From NCBI GenBank assembly GCA_052115395.1, contig JBFRGO010000002.1: a stretch of DNA of 64,000 bases. The stretch is one strand, 5' to 3'. The position numbers were made by a program, and so were the translations under genes. Each line of letters opens with the position of its first letter. Position 1 is the stretch's first letter. A model generated the notes under the pieces. That model saw only the letters and a program-made list of their open reading frames with translations. It was not told where the DNA came from and did no database searches. Source of the stretch: Noviluteimonas sp052115395 (GTDB lineage: Bacteria > Pseudomonadota > Gammaproteobacteria > Xanthomonadales > Xanthomonadaceae). Below, piece by piece: positions 18,083 through 26,690 of this stretch.

Positions 18083-19245
18083 CCCGACGGCACCAGCGCG
18101 GTGGCGAGCATCACCGCGTTGATGTCCTCGTGCGCTCGCCACTGTGGATCGTCGCTGCGTTCGATTTCGCACCAGGTATCGCAGATCGTGCGCGCGAGCG
18201 GCACCTGCGCGACGAGCTGGTCGAGCGCCTTGCGCAAGGTCGGCTGCGCATCGAGCGATGCCGCATCCCGTTCCAACACACTCCACAACCGCGTGACCGC
18301 CTGCAGGCCGATCGCCAGGCCGAGTTCGCGAAACGCGAGGCGATGGGCGAGCGGGCGTGCGAAGGGTTGCGTCGCCAGATACCGCGAAAGCCCGCTCGCG
18401 GCGGCGCCCGTCACCAGACCGAGCAGGGGATTGTCGCCGGGCCGCACGCGCAGCAATTGCGCGAGGCGATACGCGTCGACGAGCAAGCCACCGATGCCGA
18501 GCGGATCGTCGCTGAGCAGGTTCGTGCCGGCGACGATCGCGGCCATCTCACGCAATTCGACATCCAGGTCGGGCCCATAACCGACGCGCGCCGCGGGGCG
18601 ATGCGCACGCAATTGCAGATCCGTGATCAGACCATCGAGCGGATCGTGCTGGCCCATCGCGGTCACCAGCGGCGCGGACAGATCGATGCGCATCTTCCAG
18701 TACATGCGCATCGGCGCGCCGGCCGCGGGCGCGTAGGTGAACGCGCGATGCGCGGTCTGTGCGAGTTCGCGCGCCCAGCGGCCCGCATCGGCCTGGCCGG
18801 TGCGGCGCGAGAATTGATCGAGCGCGTGCATCCAGCGCGTCAGGTAGTGGAAGTACTGGCCATCGCGTTCCCATTCCAGCTCGGCGTCGAGCAACGCGTC
18901 GGGCGGGCGTTCGCCCAACGGTTTGCCGATGCGCAGTCCGCCGCGCGTGGGATGTTCGATCGCGGTCATGTCGTCCATGCCGCCGATCCAGCCGGTGCGC
19001 GCATCGTCGGGGCGATGGCGGCCGAGGATCGAATGCACCTGTTCGATAAGGCGCTCCGCGCAATCGACCTGATCGAGCGCGAGGAAATTGCAGACGGCGA
19101 ATGCATCGGTCCACAGATAGCGCTGCGGTGGCGCCTGGCCGATCACGCCGGTGCGCTCGGCGAACTCGCGCATGAGCGCAGCGGCCGTGCGATGCGCCTG
19201 ATCGGTGCCGGGGACGATGGGTTTTCGTGCCGATAGCGGGGCCAT
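18031..19245 (-). CDS. Hypothetical 404-residue protein
   Basis: A 404-residue protein I do not recognise. It looks soluble and alpha-helical, without a signal peptide. Trp-, His- and Asp-rich clusters stand out: QRYLWTDAFAVCNF, WIGGMDDMTAIEHP, YFHYLTRWMHALDQF and, near the end, DINAVMLATALVP. These aromatic and acidic clusters recall alpha/alpha-barrel sugar-processing enzymes, but no catalytic signature can be confirmed, so this is only a loose impression. Codon and composition features match neighbouring genes. Its 3' end overlaps the rhomboid gene by 52 bases. It diverges from phhA across a 185-194-base gap. Confidence 0.8.
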   Translation of the reverse strand: MAPLSARKPIVPGTDQAHRTAAALMREFAERTGVIGQAPPQRYLWTDAFAVCNFLALDQVDCAERLIEQVHSILGRHRPDDARTGWIGGMDDMTAIEHPTRGGLRIGKPLGERPPDALLDAELEWERDGQYFHYLTRWMHALDQFSRRTGQADAGRWARELAQTAHRAFTYAPAAGAPMRMYWKMRIDLSAPLVTAMGQHDPLDGLITDLQLRAHRPAARVGYGPDLDVELREMAAIVAGTNLLSDDPLGIGGLLVDAYRLAQLLRVRPGDNPLLGLVTGAAASGLSRYLATQPFARPLAHRLAFRELGLAIGLQAVTRLWSVLERDAASLDAQPTLRKALDQLVAQVPLARTICDTWCEIERSDDPQWRAHEDINAVMLATALVPSGYIELDESPSSGSSSQL

Positions 19246-19439
19246 GCGCCGATGATCGCGTCGCGTTCGCTGCCGTTTCGTGAAATGCGTCGTTCAGTTT
19301 CCCGAACCGGTCGCGCTTCGACCTGACGCCGGTTTGACGGCCCCCTTCACGGGATTTTCGCGCCGGGATCATCCTTCCGGCCCGAGGATCGGCCCAAGAT
19401 CGCAACCGCCTTGCGTGCTGCAGGGCTAGCATGGGGCCC

Positions 19440-20351
19440 ATGAATACGACCGCTTCGCCGACGTCGGCCAGTCCGAACCGCATCGAGCACCAGCTCACCG
19501 ACAAGGGCTACGTGCCGGTGTACACGACGGCCGTGGTCGAACAACCGTGGTCGAGTTACACCGAAAGCGACCACGCGGTGTGGGCGACGCTGTTCGAACG
19601 CCAGCAGCAAGTGCTGGTCGGCCGCGCGAGCGACGAGTTCCTGCGCAACCAGCGCGCGATGGGCATGACGCCCGACCGCATCCCGAAGTTCGACGACCTC
19701 AACGCGGTGCTGCGCAAGACCACCGGTTGGGAACTCATCGGCGTCGAAGGCCTGTTGCCCGAGCTCACCTTCTTCGAGCACCTGGCCAATCGCCGCTTCC
19801 CGGTGACCTGGTGGATCCGCAAGCCCGAGCAACTGGATTACCTCAGCGAACCCGACCTGTTCCATGACCTGTTCGGCCACGTGCCGCTGCTCATGAACCC
19901 GGTGTTCGCCGATTACATGGAAGCCTACGGCCGCGGCGGCGTGAAAGCGCACGGCATCGGCCCCGAAGCGCTGGTCAACCTCACGCGCCTGTACTGGTAC
20001 ACGGTGGAATTCGGGCTGATCAAGCAGGACGACGGGCTGCGCATCTACGGCAGCGGCATCGTCAGTTCGAAGGGCGAGTCGATCCATTGCCTGGAGAGCG
20101 CGGCGCCCAACCGCATCGGCTTCGACCTCGAGCGCATCATGCGCACGCGCTATCGCATCGACACCTACCAGAAGACCTACTTCGTCATCGACAGCTACGA
20201 GCAGTTGATGGAAGCCACGCGGCCGGACTTCACGCCGATCTACGCGCGCCTTGCGAAGGAAGACTCCTACCCGGCGGGCGACGTGCAGCAGGGCGACGCG
20301 GTGTTCAACAAAGGCACCGGCGAAGGCTGGCTCAACGACGGCGACGTCTAA
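19440..20351 (+). CDS. phhA: Phenylalanine 4-monooxygenase
   Basis: Hydroxylates phenylalanine to tyrosine with tetrahydropterin and oxygen at a non-haem iron. The 303-residue protein is the single-domain bacterial form. The iron ligands are His142 and His147 (FHDLFGH) and Glu190 (WYTVEFG). Two in-frame ATGs exist: 19431 (MGPM...) and 19440; the second is chosen, though neither has a strong ribosome-binding site. The stop codon shares three bases with the stop of the convergent WYL regulator (CTAA). Its pterin cofactor depends on the FolE product encoded at the left edge. Confidence 0.95.
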   Translation: MNTTASPTSASPNRIEHQLTDKGYVPVYTTAVVEQPWSSYTESDHAVWATLFERQQQVLVGRASDEFLRNQRAMGMTPDRIPKFDDLNAVLRKTTGWELIGVEGLLPELTFFEHLANRRFPVTWWIRKPEQLDYLSEPDLFHDLFGHVPLLMNPVFADYMEAYGRGGVKAHGIGPEALVNLTRLYWYTVEFGLIKQDDGLRIYGSGIVSSKGESIHCLESAAPNRIGFDLERIMRTRYRIDTYQKTYFVIDSYEQLMEATRPDFTPIYARLAKEDSYPAGDVQQGDAVFNKGTGEGWLNDGDV

Positions 20352-21028
20352 GCGCCGCCCACGCGGCGCAAATACGCTTCGAGCCCACGCGCGGCATCGT
20401 CCGCGAAGATCTCGCCGGTTTCGGCGATCGCGTCGATGCGGTCGGGACGAAAGCTGCGGAAATCGGCGCGCAGGCGGCACCACGCACCGATCGTCCAACT
20501 GCCGCCCCAGAAGGCCAGGCACAACGGTTCGATTTCGCGCGCGCTGGTTTGCCCATCCTGGTCGCGATAATCCAGTCGCAACACGTTGCGCGCTTCGATC
20601 GCCGCGTGCAGGCGATCGATCAATCCGCTCGACTCCATGCGCGCGACTTCCGGCGCGAAGATGCGGCTGCGTTCGCTGCGCGCGTGCAACTCGGGCGGGA
20701 GTACGGCTTCGATTTTCAGCAGCGCAGCTTTGGCCGAAGCACCGAGCCGCGTGCCGCCGAATGCGCGCACGAACCGCGTGCCGACCACCAGGGCTTCGAG
20801 CTCGTCGGCGTTGAACATCAGCGGCGGAATGTCCGCGCCCTTGCGCAGCACGTACCCCACGCCCGCTTCGCCTTCGATCGGCACGCCGGACAGCTGCAGG
20901 TCGGCGACGTCGCGATACACCGTGCGCAGCGAAACCCCGAGCGATTCGGCGAGCGCGTGCGCGGGCACCGCGGCGCGTCGGCCGCGGAGCGCGTTGACCA
21001 GGAGGAAGAGGCGATCGGCGCGACGCAT
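20348..21028 (-). CDS. YafY-type HTH and WYL-domain transcriptional regulator
   Basis: A 226-residue DNA-binding regulator. Residues 1-60 form a DeoR-like helix-turn-helix (HALAESLGVSLRTVYRDVADL). Residues about 70-130 are the linker, and about 140-215 the WYL ligand-sensing domain with SWTIGAWCRLR and FRSFRPDRI. It follows the NIPSNAP gene by 15 bases on the same strand and probably forms one operon with it, so it may regulate its own transcript. The ligand is unknown. It overlaps the phhA stop by four bases on the opposite strand. Confidence 0.88.
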   Translation of the reverse strand: MRRADRLFLLVNALRGRRAAVPAHALAESLGVSLRTVYRDVADLQLSGVPIEGEAGVGYVLRKGADIPPLMFNADELEALVVGTRFVRAFGGTRLGASAKAALLKIEAVLPPELHARSERSRIFAPEVARMESSGLIDRLHAAIEARNVLRLDYRDQDGQTSAREIEPLCLAFWGGSWTIGAWCRLRADFRSFRPDRIDAIAETGEIFADDAARGLEAYLRRVGGA

Positions 21029-21043
21029 GCGCGCATGATCGCC

Positions 21044-21820
21044 TCAGCGGAGGCGGGAACGCGAGGTCGGCGCCAAGCGCAGCACCTGCGGCGGGCCCAG
21101 CAGCCGGCGCGCGAGCGAGACGGCGATGGCACGCCAACCCGGCGCGGCGACCAGGGCTTCGCGATAACGCGCGTAAGCCGCCGGGTCTTCGAAGCGCGCG
21201 AACCACGCGAACACGTGCTCACCTTCGCGCACGGGCAAGCGCGGCCAGGTGTTGGGCGCCGACTCGGTGGCGAAGCTCGCGATCACGCGCGCGCCCGCGG
21301 CCGACACCGCCGGATGCAGGTCGGCGGCGAAGAATTCGAGGAAGTCCATGTCGACCGGCGCATCGAACGCATAGATCGTGGCGACGATCAGGCCGCCGCG
21401 GTCGGGCGCGTGCGCCACGTGCGGCATCGACACGTCGAGTGCGAAACCGGAGGCGGGCGCGACGGGCTTGAGCAGCAGCACGTCGTCCGAATCGATCATC
21501 GTCGCGTTGGCCGCGTCGCGATGCGCCTGCCAGGCCGGGCCGGTGTAGAAAGCCTCGAGCGATGCGCGGCGCTGCGCCATGTCCGGAAAGCCACGCAACC
21601 AGACGAAACGCTCCGGCGCGTCGAGATCGCGGAACTGGCCGAGCACACGGATGCCGGTGGCTTCCTGCGTGTCGAGGAATTCGCGTTCGAACAGGGCGAT
21701 CAGCACATCGCGCTGGCCGGGGTGGAGCGTGTACTGGCGCAGTTCGACGACGGGCGAGCAGGTGGTTTCGATGCGCGATGCGACTTCGGGCGCTTCGACT
21801 TCAGGCAGATCGACGATCAC
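21044..21820 (-). CDS. NIPSNAP-family protein
   Basis: A 258-residue protein with a NIPSNAP-type ferredoxin-like domain in the first half (VVELRQYTLHPGQRDVLIALFE and FVWLRGFPDMAQRRASLEAFY, residues about 25-105) and a second, weaker repeat of the same fold in the second half (AWFARFEDPAAYARYREAL). Such proteins are small dimeric alpha/beta barrels whose biochemical roles are mostly unproven. It lies directly upstream of the WYL regulator, and the 15-base gap suggests co-transcription. The function stays unassigned. Confidence 0.85.
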   Translation of the reverse strand: MIVDLPEVEAPEVASRIETTCSPVVELRQYTLHPGQRDVLIALFEREFLDTQEATGIRVLGQFRDLDAPERFVWLRGFPDMAQRRASLEAFYTGPAWQAHRDAANATMIDSDDVLLLKPVAPASGFALDVSMPHVAHAPDRGGLIVATIYAFDAPVDMDFLEFFAADLHPAVSAAGARVIASFATESAPNTWPRLPVREGEHVFAWFARFEDPAAYARYREALVAAPGWRAIAVSLARRLLGPPQVLRLAPTSRSRLR

Positions 21821-21889
21821 GGCGGCGCTCCATGCGGGGAAGGCCGACAGCGTGCGCGTGGGCTACTGACACCCTGCTGTCAGCAGGCT

Positions 21890-22756
21890 TCACTCCGCCG
21901 GCGGCGGCTGCGGCCAGTCGCCCGCTTCCCCGAGTTCGCGCAGGTCGGCGGGGTCCACGCCGGTCGTGGTTTCGCCCGCGCGCACGGTGACGACCTTCAA
22001 TTCGTGCGAGCACGGCGTGTCGTCGACGTGGCGGCTGTCGCGGCTCTCGCCGACGAAGGGCGCATCGCACTCGCTGTAACCCACGCGCGTGTCGTGCTCG
22101 TCGACCGGGATGGCGAGGACGAGGTAATCGCCGCGCTGCAGCTCGAGTTTGTAGGCGCGCTGGCCGCGGGCGGTCTGCGTGCAGATGGGCATGCCTTCGG
22201 CGAGTTCGAAGGCGCACACGCGCATCGCGCTGTCGTCGTCGCCGCCACGCAGGACCTTGCCGCTGATCGCGCCCTTGGCGAGCGCGCCGTCGCGCATCGC
22301 GCACTCGACCGTCGTGTCGCCAAGGTCGGTCCCCGGCGACAACGCGCCGCTGCCGGCAGGCATCGCATTTCGCAGGGCTTCGGGAGGTGCGGGGAGGACG
22401 ATCGGCGTGAGGTCTTCGTTCGGCGTGCCGATGACGAACCAGGCGATGTCGGCGCCGCCGACCTTCAGCGAGGGCAGGATCGCGCAACGGTTCGGTGCGC
22501 CCGGCGAGGCCGCATCGCAGGCGACGCCTTCGATCGACACCAGGGCCGCGCGCTGCTCTTCGGGCGAGCGCGCGAGGAACGCGCGGTCGCGACAGGTGAG
22601 GATGTTGGTCAGCGCGGACCGGCGCGGGTCCACCGCCGCTTCGGCCGCGACGTTGCGCGTTGCCTGCGGCGCGACGACGCCCGGCGCCGAGGGCTCCCGG
22701 CCGCCGCACCCGCCCAGCACCAGCGCAAGACCAATGATCGCCGACGTCTTCCGCAT
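21890..22756 (-). CDS. Putative lipoprotein
   Basis: A 288-residue protein with a lipoprotein signal peptide: basic start MRKTSAIIG, a hydrophobic core, and lipobox LGGC at about residues 14-17. The +2 residue is Gly, which suggests outer-membrane sorting. The mature part has several cysteines spread along it (for example LTCRD, RCAIL, VECAM, VCAFEL), consistent with disulphides in the periplasm, and ends in a Pro-rich tail. The ATG at 22756 is chosen because the signal peptide begins there. No known domain is recognised. It is 64 bases downstream of bioC on the same strand, but nothing links it to biotin synthesis. Confidence 0.82.
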   Translation of the reverse strand: MRKTSAIIGLALVLGGCGGREPSAPGVVAPQATRNVAAEAAVDPRRSALTNILTCRDRAFLARSPEEQRAALVSIEGVACDAASPGAPNRCAILPSLKVGGADIAWFVIGTPNEDLTPIVLPAPPEALRNAMPAGSGALSPGTDLGDTTVECAMRDGALAKGAISGKVLRGGDDDSAMRVCAFELAEGMPICTQTARGQRAYKLELQRGDYLVLAIPVDEHDTRVGYSECDAPFVGESRDSRHVDDTPCSHELKVVTVRAGETTTGVDPADLRELGEAGDWPQPPPAE

Positions 22757-22820
22757 GATGAGCCTGCTCCTGAAGCGCGCAACATTAACGGCAGTTGCGT
22801 GAACGGCACCACCGCGCGGC

Positions 22821-23720
22821 TCAGCGGGGGCGGCGGCGCACGGGAATCGATGAGATCGGAACCGAGGTGACTTCGAACCCGCCCTCACGGATCGGTGCGC
22901 CCGGCGGCGGTGCCCAGGCCATCGCCGTGATGACCTCCCAGGTGGCCGGAAGGGTGCCGTCTTCCCGCCGGAAGGCGTCGTAGGCCTGCGCGGCCGCGGC
23001 GAAACGCGCGCGCCCCGTCAGTGTGTGGCGGCGGGTCTGCAGTGCGTTGGTCGCGCCGATCGCGCGTTGCTCGCGCATCAGGGAGGCCAGGTCGTCGTAG
23101 CGCGTGGTGTAGACATCGCGATCGAGCACGGGGTTCTTGAAGCCCGCGTGCACCAGGGCATCGCCGAACTGCGCGATGGTGGCGAAAGGCGAGACATGCG
23201 GCGTGGCATCTGCGTGCGAGAACGCATCGCGCAATTCCTGCAGCGTCTCGGGGCCGAAGGTCGACACCAACAGCAGTCCGCCGGGCTTCAACACGCGGCG
23301 GAAGCCCGCGAACGCGGCAGGCAGGTCCTCGACCCACTGCACGCACAGGTTGGAGAACAGCACGTCGACACTGCCTTCGACGAAGGGCAGGGCGCGCACG
23401 TCCGCATTGACGCGATCGAACGGCCGCCACCAGCCACTGCGCTTGCCGGCTTCGCGCAGCATCGGCAGGGCCAGGTCGACGGCGACGATGCGCGCTTTCG
23501 GCCACCGCTTGCGCATCGCCGCGCTCGCGCGGCCGGGGCCGGCGCCGAGATCGAGCACGACGTCGGGCTTCGGCAATTCGAGTTTTGGATCGTCGAGATA
23601 ATCCAGCGATTCGAGCAGGCGCGATTCCACTTCGTGCTGCAGGCGCGCGGCGGCGTCGTAGCTCGCGGCCGATCGCGAGAACGCGCGGCGGACGTGGCGT
23701 TTGTCGAACAGGCTGCTCAT
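22821..23720 (-). CDS. bioC: Malonyl-ACP O-methyltransferase BioC
   Basis: Methylates malonyl-ACP to start the disguised fatty-acid route to pimelate for biotin. The 299-residue protein has SAM-binding motif I VLDLGAGPG, a post-motif VAVDLALPML, and the BioC segment SNLCVQWVEDLPAAF. It ends with an Arg/Pro-rich tail. Its start overlaps the bioH stop by four bases (ATGA). The pairing with BioH, which removes the methyl ester at the end of pimeloyl-ACP synthesis, fits the classical BioC-BioH pathway. It is the last gene in the bioB-F-x-H-C operon. Confidence 0.95.
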   Translation of the reverse strand: MSSLFDKRHVRRAFSRSAASYDAAARLQHEVESRLLESLDYLDDPKLELPKPDVVLDLGAGPGRASAAMRKRWPKARIVAVDLALPMLREAGKRSGWWRPFDRVNADVRALPFVEGSVDVLFSNLCVQWVEDLPAAFAGFRRVLKPGGLLLVSTFGPETLQELRDAFSHADATPHVSPFATIAQFGDALVHAGFKNPVLDRDVYTTRYDDLASLMREQRAIGATNALQTRRHTLTGRARFAAAAQAYDAFRREDGTLPATWEVITAMAWAPPPGAPIREGGFEVTSVPISSIPVRRRPR

Positions 23721-24484
23721 GCGCCGAGGAAATCCGAAAGATGCGCGGCGACGACGTCGGCATGCGTGAGGAACGGTGCGTGGCCGGCGTGATCGACGAC
23801 GTGGACCTGCGCGGGCCCTTGTGCGAGCGCGGCACTGTCGCGCATCGCACGCGCGTCGACGAGTCGGTCGCGGCGCCCGGCGAGCCAGAGACTGGGCGAT
23901 GCCAAGCGCGGCATTGCGTCACGGAGGTCGACGGTCTTCAGCAGGTCCAGGCCATCGGCGAGCACATGCGCCGACGGTTCGCCGCGCGCGAACAATTCAT
24001 CGCGCAGCGCGCGCAACTCGTCCTTCGCGTGATCCGAACCGAAGGCTTCGAGCGCGACGAAGCGATCGAGCGTGGCGCGGTAATCGTTGCGCAGGCCGGT
24101 GGCGAAGTCGCGAAAGATTTCGGGCGAGACGCCGTAACGCCAGTCGTCGCTGCGCACGAAACGGGCGCTGGCGCAAAGCAGCGCGGCGGCGGTGGCGTGG
24201 TGCGGGCGTTCGATGGCCGCATGCAGCGCGAACAAGCCGCCGAGCGACCAACCGCACCACGGCGCGGGGGGAACGTGCGCGGCGATGGCCTCCACGCAGG
24301 GATCCAGCGCCAGCGGAATGTCGCAATCGCGCGACAGGCCGTGGCCCGGCAGATCGACGACGTGCAACGTGTAGCGTTCGCGCAGCCGTGCGACGAGCGG
24401 CGCGAACACGCCGCCATGCATCGCCCATCCGTGCAGCAGCACCAGCGGCGGGCCCTTGCCGACGACCTCGACATGCAGGCTCAT
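23717..24484 (-). CDS. bioH: Pimeloyl-ACP methyl ester esterase BioH
   Basis: Hydrolyses pimeloyl-ACP methyl ester, ending chain growth and giving the BioF substrate. The 255-residue alpha/beta hydrolase has catalytic Ser80 in GWSLGG, a probable Asp at about residue 206 (GRRDRLVD) and His235 (HAGHAPF), all at positions close to those in the E. coli enzyme. The oxyanion segment HGWAMHGG is at 18-25. The ATG at 24484 overlaps the stop of the upstream transporter gene by four bases, and its own stop overlaps bioC. Confidence 0.95.
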   Translation of the reverse strand: MSLHVEVVGKGPPLVLLHGWAMHGGVFAPLVARLRERYTLHVVDLPGHGLSRDCDIPLALDPCVEAIAAHVPPAPWCGWSLGGLFALHAAIERPHHATAAALLCASARFVRSDDWRYGVSPEIFRDFATGLRNDYRATLDRFVALEAFGSDHAKDELRALRDELFARGEPSAHVLADGLDLLKTVDLRDAMPRLASPSLWLAGRRDRLVDARAMRDSAALAQGPAQVHVVDHAGHAPFLTHADVVAAHLSDFLGA

Positions 24485-25473
24485 GCGTGCGGTTCCTCCG
24501 CCAGCACGACGGGCGTCTTCTTCGGGCGCGAAACGAGCCACGCGAACAAGCCGATGCCCGCGACGACCAGGCACGCTCCCCACGATGCGATGCCGCGCGG
24601 CCAACGCTCGCCGAGGAACGAGGTGCCGAGCACCATCGCGAACAACAGTTCCGCCGCCTGCATCGCTTCGGCGGCGCCAAGGGCCGCGGGCTGGTCGCGC
24701 ACCATGCCGGTGGCCTGGAAGAACAGGATCGTCGCGATGATGCCCGCACCGAGCGCGACACCGGTGGCGAGCCCCACTTGCGAAACCGTGGGCGCGCCCA
24801 CGTGCTGGAACGCGAACGCGGCGACGATCAGCCATGCCGGTTGGCTCGCGAGTGTCATGCCGAAGACGCGTTGCGTCGCGTTGAGGTGTTCGCCCGTGCG
24901 TTCCAGGTGCAGCAGCAGGAGGCGGTTGCCGATCGGGTACAACGTCGCCGAGACCAGCACGCACGCCAGTGCGATCCACGCCGCACGATCGAGCCGGCCT
25001 TCGGCATACCCCACCTGCAGCAACACCACGCCCGCGAGGATCAGGCCGCCGACGCCGAGCGCCGCCTTCGGCACCTTGCGCCGCGCGTCGCGATACAGCA
25101 GCGGCGCGCACAACATCCCGGCGACCACCGTGAACTGGAAGCTGCCCGCGATCAGCCACGAGGGCCCGCTCGCCGCCGCGTAGGACAGGAACAGGTAGAA
25201 GGCGACGAAGCCGGTCATGCTGCACGTCAGCCACGCGACCGGATGCGCGCGCATCGCACGCCACACCGGCGCGATGCCGCCCTGCCAGGGCATCAGCGGC
25301 AGCAGCAACGGCAAGGTGATGAGGTAGCGCAGGCACGCGATCCACAACCAATGGCCGCCGCCGCTCGCCGACGCGCGATTGAGCACGTAGGTCAGGGTGA
25401 AGAACAGCGCCGAGAGCAACGCGACGCCGATGGCCGCGAATGCGCGGCGCCCGTCGTGCGCGCCGTGGGTCAT
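24481..25473 (-). CDS. DMT/multidrug-efflux-type membrane transporter in biotin operon
   Basis: A 330-residue polytopic membrane protein with about ten hydrophobic helices arranged as two similar halves, as in the drug/metabolite transporter superfamily and the putative multidrug-efflux (EmrE-like) family. Recognisable stretches include FFTLTYVLNRA near the start and AAEAMQAAELLFAMVLGTSFLGERW in the second half. The start MTHGAHDG at 25473 overlaps the bioF stop, and its stop overlaps bioH, so it is translated as part of the biotin operon. Substrate is unknown; the context suggests a biotin-pathway intermediate, biotin itself or an amino acid, but this is inference. Confidence 0.86.
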   Translation of the reverse strand: MTHGAHDGRRAFAAIGVALLSALFFTLTYVLNRASASGGGHWLWIACLRYLITLPLLLPLMPWQGGIAPVWRAMRAHPVAWLTCSMTGFVAFYLFLSYAAASGPSWLIAGSFQFTVVAGMLCAPLLYRDARRKVPKAALGVGGLILAGVVLLQVGYAEGRLDRAAWIALACVLVSATLYPIGNRLLLLHLERTGEHLNATQRVFGMTLASQPAWLIVAAFAFQHVGAPTVSQVGLATGVALGAGIIATILFFQATGMVRDQPAALGAAEAMQAAELLFAMVLGTSFLGERWPRGIASWGACLVVAGIGLFAWLVSRPKKTPVVLAEEPHA

Positions 25474-26687
25474 GCTTGGGCGGCGAGCGGTTGCGCGTCG
25501 TTTCCGAAGCCGTGGCCGACCGCATCGCGCGACCACGCGAGCGCATCGAGCAACGCGTCGATCTCCTGCGGCGAATGCAGCGCCGAGAGCGTGACGCGCA
25601 GGCGCGACTTGCCGTCCGGCACGGTCGGCGGACGGATCGCGGAGACCCAGAAACCCTGCGCCTCCAGGGCCTGCGCGAAGGCCAGCGCATGCGCTTCATC
25701 GCCGCACATCACCGGCTGGATCGGCGAATGCGAGGGCAACAGTTCGAAGCCGTGCTTCGCCGCGCCCGCGCGGAAGCGCGCGATCGAGGCGACCAGTTTT
25801 TCGCGACGCCACTGGTCGCGACGCGCGAGCTTCACCGCGGCGAGCGATGCCGCAGCCTGCGCCGGCGGCAACGCGGTGGTGTAGATGTACGGACGCGCGG
25901 TTTCTTCCAGGTGCGCGATCAGGTCGGCGTCGCCGACCACCGCCGCGCCGTAACTGCCGAGCGCCTTGCCGAGCGTGACCAGCTGCAGGGGCACTGCGTC
26001 GACGCCCAGGCGCGCGGCCGCCACCGTGCCGCGCCCTTCGGGGCCGAGCACGCCGACGCCGTGCGCATCGTCGACATAGAACAGGGCGTGCTGCACGCGT
26101 GCGATGACCGCGAGTTCGCGCATCGGCGCGACATCGCCATCCATGCTGAAGACGCCGTCGGTGGCGAGCATCGCCGCGCCCTCGGGCACGCTGCGCAACT
26201 GGCGCAACGCGCCTTCGGCATCCAGGTGCGGATAGCGGCGGAGCTTGCAGCCCGAGACGCGCGCGGCGTCGATCAGGCTCGCGTGGTTGAGGCGATCCTG
26301 CACGCAGACATCCTCGTCGCCGAGGAAGGCCTGCACGACGGCCAGGTTCGCCAGATACCCGCTGCCGAACAGCAGGGCGCGCGGCGCGCCCAGCCAGGTG
26401 GCCAGTTCGCGTTCGAGTGCATCGTGCGTGGCGTGGTGGCCGCAGACCAGGTGCGAGGCGACACCGCCCGCACCGTCGCGCGCAGCCGCATCCTGCATCG
26501 CATTGACCACCGCGAACTGCTGCGCGAGGCCGAGGTAATCATTGCTGCAGAAGCCGGTGAGCCAATGCCCGTCGACTTCGAAGCGGACGCCGTCGCGCCG
26601 GGTGACGCTGCGCCGAACGCGCGTGCGCGCCTGCGCCTCGCGCTGGGCGCGGGCGGCGGCGACGCGTTCGTGCAAGCGCGGGCGCAT
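25470..26687 (-). CDS. bioF: 8-amino-7-oxononanoate synthase
   Basis: PLP enzyme that condenses pimeloyl-ACP with L-alanine to form 8-amino-7-oxononanoate. The 405-residue protein has the substrate-site GFCSNDYLGL, the acidic cofactor contact VDDAHGVGVLG, and the Schiff-base Lys241 in TLGKALGSYG. It starts three bases after bioB ends and its stop overlaps the transporter start, so the operon is tightly coupled. Length agrees with the family. BioA and BioD, needed for the next two steps, are not in this window. Confidence 0.96.
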   Translation of the reverse strand: MRPRLHERVAAARAQREAQARTRVRRSVTRRDGVRFEVDGHWLTGFCSNDYLGLAQQFAVVNAMQDAAARDGAGGVASHLVCGHHATHDALERELATWLGAPRALLFGSGYLANLAVVQAFLGDEDVCVQDRLNHASLIDAARVSGCKLRRYPHLDAEGALRQLRSVPEGAAMLATDGVFSMDGDVAPMRELAVIARVQHALFYVDDAHGVGVLGPEGRGTVAAARLGVDAVPLQLVTLGKALGSYGAAVVGDADLIAHLEETARPYIYTTALPPAQAAASLAAVKLARRDQWRREKLVASIARFRAGAAKHGFELLPSHSPIQPVMCGDEAHALAFAQALEAQGFWVSAIRPPTVPDGKSRLRVTLSALHSPQEIDALLDALAWSRDAVGHGFGNDAQPLAAQA

Positions 26688-26690
26688 GGG

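Noticed and set aside
20087..22870. Plus-strand ORF (927 codons) across phhA end, the WYL, NIPSNAP and lipoprotein genes
   Set aside because: Spans several well-supported genes on the other strand; composition is Arg/His/Ala-rich without motifs.
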